In this document: in pieces, positions 10,986-21,300 of the stretch
Numbering within the stretch: the stretch's first letter is position 1
How the letters are laid out: the number at the start of each line of letters is the position of its first letter
NCBI GenBank assembly: GCA_949316235.1
Contig: OX438743.1
Coordinates: 36,425,242-36,489,241, forward strand
DNA length: 64,000 nt
Direction: 5' to 3'
Source of the DNA: Oegoconia quadripuncta
Taxonomy: Eukaryota > Arthropoda > Insecta > Lepidoptera > Autostichidae
Notes under the pieces: generated by a model
What the model was told of the DNA's origin: nothing
The model's input: only the letters and a program-made list of their open reading frames with translations
Databases searched by the model: none
Program-made: the position numbers and the translations under genes

Positions 10986-11275
10986 CAAGATTAAAACCTA
11001 TTTTATATACATAATGCTAACCTCCACAGATTGCCGTTTTATGTTACAAGAAGGAGATCAAACAACTTTCAGAATAAGATGCTCTTACGTGTGCCTCAGG
11101 GATGTATGCTGTTTGCAATACTATTCCTAATTTTCATTGCAGATCTTTCTGTATGTGAAATTTCTACACCAGACATACGTATATTATACACTATTTGGAG
11201 CTCTCGTGACAACCGAAACACCGCATCTGAACAGCTACAGAATTTTAATATAATTAAATCACAGATTAACTAAAA
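10986..11275 (+). pseudogene. LINE reverse-transcriptase core fragment
   Basis: The frame at 11031-11273 contains LRVPQGCMLFAILFLIFIADL, the reverse-transcriptase block usually seen as VPQG-LSP-LF-IFI-DLP, followed by a stretch where the catalytic YADD should be but is degraded to ILYTIW, then NTASEQLQNFN. A non-LTR element with a destroyed active site. Confidence 0.65.
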
Positions 11276-12764
11276 TATCAAACAAATTCATCCACATTAC
11301 TTTTACACTGAAATGTGATAACTGTCCGTAAGAACTCTTTCTCTTTCGTTCTTTATAAATGCACATATGGAATACAACTCTCGTGAATAGCTTCCAAGCC
11401 CAACCTGAGTACATTGCCACGGTTTTAGTCAAAATAGTACGTGAACGCCTCGCCAAAAACTCAAAGCAACCCTAACGTTTTGACTAAAAACAATATGTAA
11501 TAAACTGCAAGGGTTGTAATTAAGATACATCAATGGATGCATTACGCATTAATCATAAACATTGCTAAATACCTTTAATTGTGTAGATTTCTTCAAAGCA
11601 GGAACAAAAATTTTTTATTTATTTTATCTGTTTCAAGTAAATTGTGATTAACATGATATTTCTAGGAATTTCCAATTTTAATAGTCATTTCTCCAAAATT
11701 AAGAAAACAAACCATTGCACGAAATGATATCTACTCAGATTTTAAGAAATATTGTTACATTATCTATCAATACCGGCAACAGAGAATCCTTTGTATTACA
11801 AAACACTGGAACACTCAACACAATGTAATAAGGTCGTAGATGGCACGCAAATTGAACGTAAAAGTTCCTGCGGCTAGGGAATAGGAAACGTCAGCAACTC
11901 GAAAGGCTATTAATTATGAGAAAGGAAATTGAAACCCCAGTGGAAATGGAAAAGTAATAAAATGCAACAGCGATTGCAAGATGAGTGCTGCCCTGCCGCG
12001 AACGGGGGCAATTTCTCGCTCCGTCTACAAGTTTATTAGAAATTCTACTAGATGCTAAAAGGATCTGTGTGCTGCCGAAACGCTTCTAAATTTCTTTGAC
12101 GTTTATTGCAGAAATATTTCGAGATATTTTTGCAATAAACTTCTTACGTGATTAGCACTAACGTGTAGAAAATATGTTATTTTTAAGCCCCGGCGAAAAA
12201 CAACGTTATTTAAAGTTGTGTGTGTGTCCAGTCTCTGTCTGGACATATCTCAATAATGCGTGGTGCGATTTGAGCGTGGTTTCTTTTATCTTTAAGAAAC
12301 TAAGGAAAAGTATGTTAACCATATTTTGATATTGATGTATGTATGTATTTATTTCCTCGGGGATTTTCTAAATTTTCAATTTGTAGTTATAATAAAGGAC
12401 GGTAAATGATTTCATAAATATTTAAGCGTCATCGTTATTACGTTTCTAAATAATTTTGCATAAATTCGTTAAGTCTCAGTGACTAACCAATACGCTGACT
12501 CTAGATGTCAAGATCAATTTGCTATGAGCGTATGCATGACCACGTTGTAATTCGCATAATAAATAACAAAGCTTTAGTTGAAGCTTTTCAAAGAGCTGGT
12601 AACGCATCTGGTCGAAGTATTGGGTGATCAGGGGATTGTCAGCTACCTGGGCCAGCGTGAGTAACTTGGAACATGTGTTTTATGTATGATTTATTCCATG
12701 GTTTTTCTTTTTTAACACCCGACAAAAACGACCGGTGAGTTAGACCGCGGTATGTGTGAATATC
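11276..12764. other. Intergenic DNA, nothing recognised
   Basis: No recurrent repeat and no convincing frame. Overall AT-rich. Confidence 0.45.
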
Positions 12765-13640
12765 TGTAGCTTTTGTCCACACCCTTGGGTATGCAGACGA
12801 CACCACTATTACGATCTCCGTAATAGTCCGTATATACGTCCAGTGCACTGTCCAGAGGTGAAGACATTCGTTTACACAGAAAGTCCATGGTTAAGGGAAC
12901 GAATTTGGCATTAAATGCCATCAAAATACAGGCGCGTCTGTTCACAAGCAAACGGATTCCATTTCACCTGACTTCAACTTGTTGGGATGTATCCATACCA
13001 ATCTCAGACCATCTCAATCTTTTGAGTCTGGAGTTAACCTCCAACCTAAATTTTGGGCGCTCCATAGAATCGAACGCTAAACCAGCAGCTAAGAAGCTTG
13101 GCATTTTCCTCAAGGTCAGGCGATATTTTACGACGAAACAGCTTTTGTGTACTTGACCAGGCTCAGGTTCGCTCGTGCATGGAATACTCTTGTCACCTAT
13201 GGGATGGTTCAGGTAAGTACCAGCTGTGGTCGATTCTGTGGAACGACGTGCCAAAAGACTCATTGGTGACCATTAAATAGCAGAAATTGCAGAGCCTCGA
13301 ACAACGTCGCCGGGTAGTCTGTCTCTAAGTCTTTTACAGGATCCACTTGGGTGAGTGTGCGTTAGAATTACGTAATCTTATTCCACCATCGCCATTTCAT
13401 CTTCGGACTACTAAGCTTGGGGAGGGATTCTACCCGAATGTAGTAAACATTCGCACTAAGCGGTTCGACTCTTCATTCATAATGCGAACAGCCAAGGCAT
13501 GTAACTACCTTCCGGCGTCAGTCTTTCCTGAATCATAGAACCTTGGGATCTTCAATAGATATCTACTGAGATTCATTTTGCGCCACATCGTCACTTTCCA
13601 TCACGTGAGATTGCGCGTATCCAGTTCATTATAAAAAAAG
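12765..13640 (+). pseudogene. LINE (jockey/R1-like) reverse transcriptase, broken C-terminal half
   Basis: Begins near the catalytic motif YADD (12790-12801, preserved). It then continues in shifting frames through SKRIPFHLTSTCW, LNLLSLELTSNLNFGRSIES, AAKKLGIFLKVRRYFT, QAQVRSCMEYSCHLWDGSGK, LQSLEQRRRVVCLSLFYRI and YLPASVFPES, ending in a short A-run near 13633. At least three frameshifts and several stops show it is dead. Block order follows the polymerase palm-to-tail arrangement of non-LTR elements. Same family as 2633-2914. Confidence 0.8.
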
Positions 13641-14904
13641 TTTCATTTTGTGAATCATTTTTGTCAGATAAAATAAACAAACAATTAGAGCACAGCACCG
13701 GTTAATCCGGATTTGTTGATCATCCAAAGGAGTACCTTACTTGTTAACATTTCTCGTATTTTTCAGTTCCTAAAAAACACGATCAGCACCGGACAGATTA
13801 CTCGTATATCCCAACATCCATTTACCTGAATAGGATTATTTTTTATTATTTTTACATTTCATTAGACTTTTAACATTATATTTCGTATTTTTGTAGTTAC
13901 GTAGCACATGAACGACTTAAGTTATTGCAGAACGATAGTTGAAATCTTGGAAAAAGACATAGGCTTATTTACCAGCACAAATAACTAAAATTCCACTCAC
14001 CGCAAGCGTTATTAAATAAATAAATATAAATAAATATTTCGGACATTTACACCAATCATCTAGTCCCAAACACATTGCTATTAGCTTGTAGTAAATAATA
14101 TGCTATTGTGATATTTCATGTTTTCTTACGATGTTTTATATTTCGAGCCCTCCATGCAACGCTCCAATGATTTATGCCTTTTTCGTCGTATTCCTGATCG
14201 GACATATTCTTGTTACGGCACATTCCTGTTTGGACGTATAGGTCTAGCGGACTCCAAAATCATATATTTATCCTCTAAATTCCCAGTGAAGTATACATGT
14301 TTAGTATTCGGTTTAATTGCTGGTAGGACATTTTTTTAACAGCTGTCCGCCCCGTTGTTGTGGGGTTCCGCTTATATATATTAAAAAAATACCTATTTCT
14401 TATTTCATTGTAGGTACATTTCATTGTTTTTCGCTAACGATGACAAATGTTTTTAACAATATATCTAAGCATTAAAAAACCGAGAAACGCAAAGGGAACT
14501 AAAAAGATTACTGTTACGAATTCTTAGCTCTCTAGCTACTTCAAAATCCGCCAAACTATTTGCTAGAATGCTAGGAAGGAGACGCCATTTGTAATTTGTA
14601 GGCACCATGTTGGATTTTACAGTATACTGAACTCTATAACACTCTGGGGATCAGACGAATCTAACGACACCTTACACTTCAAAATCTATCAAGCTATTTA
14701 CGCTACAAATCTACATAAATACACCTGAAAAACATTAACCCCTATTCCTAGGTAATCGAGTGAAAATACCGTTAGGTATACGGGGATATTCGAATCGCTC
14801 AAAAAGCTTATCAATAATATGAATTCATTAGAAAAAGAAAACTTTAACATGTAAACTTTATTGTATGCTAAATTATATACAAAGAGTACGATTGACGAAA
14901 TCAC
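13641..14904. other. Intergenic DNA with one SINE scrap
   Basis: Nothing recognised apart from 14293-14336, which matches an internal piece of SINE family A (ACATGTTTAG, then GGTTTAATTGCTGGTAGGAC). Confidence 0.45.
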
Positions 14905-14947
14905 AAACATGTAATTCACTGTTTGATAAACAGTGAATTACATGTTT
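14905..14947. repeat. Perfect 20-bp inverted repeat, 3-bp loop
   Basis: Arms 14905-14924 and 14928-14947 are exact inverses around GAT. The stem is tight enough for cruciform or RNA hairpin formation; no host gene is nearby. Confidence 0.9.
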
Positions 14948-16261
14948 CGTCGTCTTTCATATGCTTTGAAATATCTGCTTACAATTGACACAGATATTAA
15001 TATTGCGTTCGAGTAATGTAAGTGCCGAGATGGAATTCTCGGCGCGCGAGAATTACTCGCTGCTGGCTTTTAATTAAAGTTTTAGGTGGACTATCGACTG
15101 TATTACATACATTGTAAACCTTAAATAGAAACTTACAAATCACCACTCATAAATGTACGAGTAAAAATTTACACAGAAAACACTTTGTTTTTGCTTCCGT
15201 AAAATTAATTATTCCTGCTATGTGGTCCGCTACACTGACAGATTTTAGTACCTAATTTAAAACTCGTAATTTTTCTATCTCACGTACAGTAGAGTTCAAA
15301 AGTGCATATCCAGTCAGAGCTGCTCAAGTGAGCTAAATTACTATGTATGTTTTATTCTTATGCAACCAAATGTACTACATAAAATAAGTAGGTACTCGAT
15401 ACTTGTCACAAAAGGTGTTAAATAAAATCTATATCATCTGATATGGGACTGGATATGCACTTATGAACCCGATTGTACCTAAATTGTTATGCAGAACTAA
15501 CACAAATTCTACATAGCATAGATATACATGATTCCTAAAATAATAGAAAACTTTTAATTATATAGCTACAGGCAACCCACTTAATTGACTAAGAATATAT
15601 TACTTTGATTTATAACCCTTTAAAATAAGTTCTCCCCCAAAGCGGGGACGATTCGCCGCAGCCCAATTTAAATCTCAACCTTTAGTAAAACTTTGCTATA
15701 CTTATCTTGAGCAGATGGAGATTTAGATCGGAGAATAATTGGAGAGGCTAAATGTATAAACTCAAAGTGTACATGCAAGAGGCATTGTCTTGGAGAACTG
15801 CAGATTAACGGAAATGAACAGGAAGGAACGGTTTCGTGTTTATTTAAATCGATACGAATGTAATTAAAACATGGTTTGTTTTGTTCACCGAAGTACATAA
15901 AACGTTAGTCGCGGTAGTACATACTTACTACAAGTTTACTTACACTGGTTGCAGATAGCTCCAAGTCTTTATAAGTTTTCTGTGTACATGATTATAATTA
16001 GAAACGAATCTAACTTAATCTTGGGAAATACCTGTTAGACTTTTTGCTATTTAAGCAGATTCCTTTAAAGAAAATTGTCATCCAGGGCACACAAACTAAA
16101 CTTCGATCCACAATGGAAGTCAAAGTCAAAAATGCTTTATTTTGTTGGTACTGTGGCGACGGTCCAAGGAGAACGCTTGGGATCGTGTGGTGTGATGCTG
16201 GCCGTGGTAGACGGCGTATTGTTTAAAAAAGAAGTAGGATTTTTAAATAAGGAATAGAAAT
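14948..16261. other. Intergenic DNA, nothing recognised
   Basis: No repeat or convincing coding signal. The frames around 16044-16257 overlap the start of the retroposon below and show no domain. Confidence 0.4.
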
Positions 16262-16665
16262 TGATTCGAGAGAGGTTTTTTGGCGGGATCTCGGCGAGTG
16301 AACTTGCATTTTTGTTTATAATTCTTATAATTTGTGCATTCTAACTTTTAGAATATTGTGCAGCAAACGTTAGTGCTGGTGTACAGGTGAAGGGAAGTGT
16401 AAATTAAAGTGCGTAACAAAGCTTTCAGGTTCCCACAAGAAGCCGCCAAAATCTTTTGTAAAGCATTTTGCCACTTTACTGAAGAATGACTTGACCGTGA
16501 CTAGACTCTGTAAATGCCAAGTATACGACGAATTACTTGTTTTGACAGAGACTGACTTATAAACTGAAGAAATAAGAAAAAGGAGACATGACTGTTATGG
16601 GCTTAGATCCCTTTGCCTTCTCCTAGATTAGAGAATAAAATGAAAAAAAAAATGATTCGAGAGAG
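16262..16665 (+). mobile_element. Unclassified retroposon X, copy 1, with 13-bp target duplication
   Basis: A 378-bp insert (16275-16652) is bounded by direct copies of TGATTCGAGAGAG (16262-16274 and 16653-16665) and ends in A-rich sequence after AATAAAATG. Its first ~290 bp match the insert at 60645-61041; the last ~70 bp do not. No tRNA-like head and no long frame are visible. Direct repeats plus an A-tail indicate LINE-driven retroposition. Confidence 0.8.
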
Positions 16666-17397
16666 CTCGCACCGCGGCTCCAGAGCGGTTTCGATCGAGC
16701 AATTTTAAAAGTAATTCAGCCTAGCTTTTTTTTTTTAATTCAACATACCTTAATAGAAATATTTGGCAGTAGTATTACTTACCACGTCACGTACCTACAA
16801 GTTTACCTCACAAATCGTTGGAAATTTCAGACAGCTCCACAAGAATTTTATTTTATTAGTACAAAGGATGAATATTCCGAAAGCATTTGCAACATTTCGA
16901 ACAGCAAAATAGCTGAGCTGTAACTGCTCACAGATAGCTGTAGAGTTTTTCGCATTGTACGTATTTAGCATATTTGCCAAGTACCGTTATTATTAAAGTC
17001 AAAGTCAATTATTATGATTCTAATCATTTCTTTCACACGACCACACGGATACGGGTGGTTTCCACGCTATCATGCGGAAAAAGCGGTCTGCCTGCTGAAG
17101 CGCTTGCATGGTAGTGACAACAGCATTCTAAAAATTATCGCTGCTTGATCGGACTGCCCCTTCCAGTTGTACTGGGTGGAGACAGTCACAGGTCTATTTA
17201 TTTATTTATGTTAAGGAAAACCAACAGCCATGTTAAATCACAAATAACAATGGAAAATTATACCTGACGACTAATAACAGGTTCTCACATATAGAAATAT
17301 TGTAGACAATATAATAATGGTCTAATAAAGCGCTCAGCAGGATCGAATGCTACACATACACTACGTAGCTTACATATGTGATATCCATACCTACATG
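16666..17397. other. Intergenic DNA, nothing recognised
   Basis: No recurrent repeat; no supported coding region up to the BEL/Pao target site. Confidence 0.45.
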
Positions 17398-17402
17398 TAA
17401 AC

Positions 17403-17650
17403 TGTAGAAGCATTTTGTATTAATTTAGTTTGTAAGATTTTCACTAGATGGCGCTGATCGTTTTTGAAACGCGCTATCGTTTGGTTCTGTGAATTATCAT
17501 AAGAAGGTTTGTGATTAATACTTAAAAATACCTTTGCTTATGAGTTGAGCCTATACATCTCTAGGTATCGATTCCAGTACTGCTGGCTATAAGTAAATCC
17601 CACTTGAATTGGAACAGACCCGTGTTTCATTTGTATCGCCTTGCTGTACA
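17403..17650 (+). repeat. 5' LTR of BEL/Pao element
   Basis: 248 bp, begins TGTAGAAG and ends GCTGTACA. It contains a TATA-like CTATAAGTAA near 17587-17596 that could serve as promoter; this is inference. Confidence 0.95.
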
Positions 17651-17653
17651 AAT

Positions 17654-17672
17654 TTGGTCCTTCAAGTTCGGA
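17654..17672 (+). promoter_or_regulatory. Candidate primer-binding site of BEL/Pao element
   Basis: TTGGTCCTTCAAGTTCGGA begins 3 bases after the LTR. TGG would pair with the CCA end of a tRNA and the sequence could extend through its T-arm. I cannot name the tRNA with confidence. The 9-mer TTGGTCCTT recurs beside the 3' LTR (23713-23721). Confidence 0.7.
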
Positions 17673-18368
17673 TATTAGTGAGCAGCGATTTTTGCCTTTG
17701 AAATCGGTAATCCTCGTGGGAGGAGTGGATTACCAATCGCACCTATAGGCAGTGGATCGCTGCTTGGGGCGAAGTTTCAGCAGGGAAGACCCCCGCCTAA
17801 GGAGAGGACGGGTCATCCCAGCAGACGGAGCGAGAGGAGCTACGTCAGGAGCCCCGAGGAGCGAGGTGCGGTGAGGAGCAGCAAGGCTGGGAGTGCTATA
17901 GCAGTACAGACGGCGACCTTTGGTGACGTCAGGATCTTCATTCAATGTGTGATGTGTGTGTGTGAAAATAAACTGTGAGTACAATCTTAAAATTTAATAC
18001 AGTGATAAATTAAACAAATTTGAACTTTAAATACATAGACAATTTAACTTTAACATTTGAAGAGGAACTTGGGACTTAGAAAAATTTGTGGTTAATCTTC
18101 AACTTAGAATAATTTTGCATGTTTAGTTAAGACTTAGAATAATTTGTTAAAAACGGTTGAGACGGGGAACCTATGCCCGATTTTTAAATTTTGCTACAGT
18201 GTAAAAAGACTTAGAATTATTTGCTTCAAATTTAGTACTGTTTGATACTTGTAAAATTTATCGATTCGTACACTTTAAGTAAATAGTTAACTATTTTAGT
18301 AAAGTCAAATAGTAGTTTGTTTTATACTATAGATTATTCCTGTGTAAAAAAAAAAAAAAAAAAAAAAA
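17673..18368 (+). other. BEL/Pao leader
   Basis: Untranslated leader with a GC-richer segment (17730-17930) and then AT-rich sequence. It ends in a run of 24 A residues (18346-18369) whose last A is the first base of the start codon. An in-frame TAA (18345-18347) immediately precedes the run, which fixes 18369 as the first usable ATG of the frame. Confidence 0.8.
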
Positions 18369-21300
18369 ATGGAAGCACATATAAATTTGCAAAGAGACAT
18401 TTCAATACGAATAACAAAGGCTCAAATTAATTTTAAAAAGTCACCTAAAGAGCGAATTACAGAAAGTTATATCGAAACAAGACTTGATAATTTGGAAACG
18501 TTGTGGTCTGAATTTATAAATGGTCATACTAAAGTAATAAAGATATCGGACCCAGAATTGTTGAAGGAACATTCTTATGTCAAAGATGAGTTGTACGAGA
18601 AAACAGAGGAAAGTTATGTGGAGTATAAAAGTGAACTCAAAAGGATTTTGAAATTATACCAAAGTAAACAAAAGAGTCAGGAACAAATGTCGAGTAACAA
18701 TTCATCTAGAAATGGTGCGGGCGCTTCAGTTAAATTACCCAAAATTACAATCCCTACCTTTTCAGGAAAATATACCGAATGGATGACGTTTCGAGATCTT
18801 TTTATTTCTTTAGTACATAAAAACGCGGATTTGGATGATGTCCAACGTCTTCATTATTTGAAGGGTCATTTGACTGGAGAGGCTGAGCAGTTAATCAGAC
18901 AAGTGCCTATCACTGCTGCTAATTATAATCAATGTTGGCAACAATTGGAAGATAGGTATAATAATAAAAAATATTTGGCAAATTGTATATTAAAACGTTT
19001 ATTCAGTCAAAGAAATTCAAACGTTGAGTCAGCTTCAGCCCTAAAAGAATTGTTAGATACTACAATTGATTGTCTTCATGCATTGAGAAATATAGGTATT
19101 GATGTTAGTAGCTGGGATATAATTATTATCCATATAATATCTTACAAGTTAGACGCTGAAACTCGTAAACAATGGGAGTTGAAGGTTGCAAGCGATATGT
19201 CGAGAGATTTACCAACATTTAATCAATTTCGTGGATTTCTAGAAAGTCGATTCAGAGCACTTGAGTTTATCGAACCTCGACCTAAGCCTTCATTACCTAT
19301 TAATACACAGAGTTTCAAGCCGAAGGTCTTACATGTAACTAATGTAGTTACTTGTGACTATTGTTCAGAAAATCATAAATTGTGTTTCTGTAAGAAATTT
19401 GCCAAGGATGACTATAACAAGCGGCACGACTTTGTAGCAAAGAATCGCATTTGTTTCAATTGTTTAAATAGTGACCACATGGCCAAGTTTTGTCCAAATA
19501 ATACAAGTTGTCGAGTGTGTAAACGGAAACATCACTCACTGCTCCATCCTCGTGGAAATGAGTCAAGTGTCGCAGGTAACACTAGTTCTAAGGTTGATCC
19601 TTCAAAAGCTGGAGAAGGTAATATTGGTTCATCCGCTGCAATGGCAGCGGCGTCTCCCAGTTCACAAGGAGTGATGCCTGTAGTCTCGTGTTTCGGTAAG
19701 GTGCCCGTGAACAGCCAAGTGCTGTTAGCTACGGCTATCGTGCGAGCTGAATCATCAGATGGAGCAACAAGATTCATCAGAGCGCTGCTTGACCAAGGAT
19801 CACAAGCATCCTTCGTCACGGAAGCAACGGTTCAATATTTGGGGGTAAAAAAGATACCGGTAAAGGGTGTCATTTCAGGTTTGAATGGTAGTAAAACAGT
19901 ATCGACAAAGGCGATGGTAGAACTCAAAATAGGTTCAAGATTAAATTCAAACGCCAATGTCACAGTCCAAGCGTACGTACTAAAGTCGATCACTACATTT
20001 CTGCCAAGTAAGAAAGTATTTGAGCTCGACTGGTTGAAGTCAAATGAAGTACAATTGGCAGATCCGCAGTACCACACTCCAAATAAAATAGATATTTTAT
20101 TGGGAGCGGAGGTGTATGGTCAAGTGTTACAAGATGGCGTGAGAAAAGGACCGACAGGTTCATTGGTGGCTCAGGCGACGTCTCTCGGATGGATTATATC
20201 AGGTGTTGTCCAGAAGTCAAACAGCGCCGCCACAAATGTTGTCGCGATGCATTTGTGTGCGGAGGACAACGAACTTCTAAAGAAATTTTGGGAGTTAGAA
20301 GCAGATTCTAAACCAGCTACAAAAATATGGACGGAGGAAGAGCGTCGTTGTGAACAATTCTTTACAGAAACAACAAAGCGAGATAAAGACGGGAGATACA
20401 TCGTTAGACTTCCATTCAAAACGGAAAATCCGGAATGTACACAGGGAAACTCCAGAGAAATAGCTGAAAAGAGGTTAAATTCATTACACTCAAGGTTGAA
20501 GAACAATGAAGACCTAAAAAGGAAATATAAAGAAGTAGTGGATGAGTACTTACAGTTGGACCACATGGAACTGGTACCTGAAAAGAAAAAAAAGGATAAG
20601 AAAGTAGTATACTTACCTCATCATGCCGTTGTCAGGAACGATAAAGATACCACAAAGGTCAGGGTAGTATATGACGCCTCCTGTAAATACAAAAATGGTG
20701 TTTCATTAAATGACACGCTAATGATAGGTCCTACGTTACAACCAGAGTTAAGGCACCTACTCATGCGTTGGAGAATGCATATTATCTGTTTAGCTGCAGA
20801 TATTATAAAAATGTACAGACAAGTAAAGGTAGCAGAACAAGATGCAGACTTTCAGAGAATATTGTGGAAGGAAAATGCGAGTGAGAGTGCAAAGGATTAT
20901 CGTATTTTAAGAGTTACCTTTGGTACTGCATCAGCACCCTACTTAGCAGTCAGGACTCTCCAACAGGTCGCATATGATGAAGGAGCAGATCATCCTGCTG
21001 TGGCTCGAAAGGTCAATACTGATTTTTACATGGATGACCTTTTATCAGGATGTAGTTCAGTAGAAGAGGGTATGGTCATTTACAATGAAATGAATAAGCT
21101 TTTAAGAAAAGGGGGTTTTGAGTTGCAAAAATGGATGAGTAACTCTGAAGAATTGGTAAAAGGTATTAAAGAAACAAGAAAAGAAAAGGATGAGGTGAGT
21201 GATGGATTAAAATTGAAAATGGATGAACTAGTAAAACTGTTAGGACTTACTTGGAATCGAAAAACTGATGATTTCCGGTACTCGGTGACATCGCCGATGG

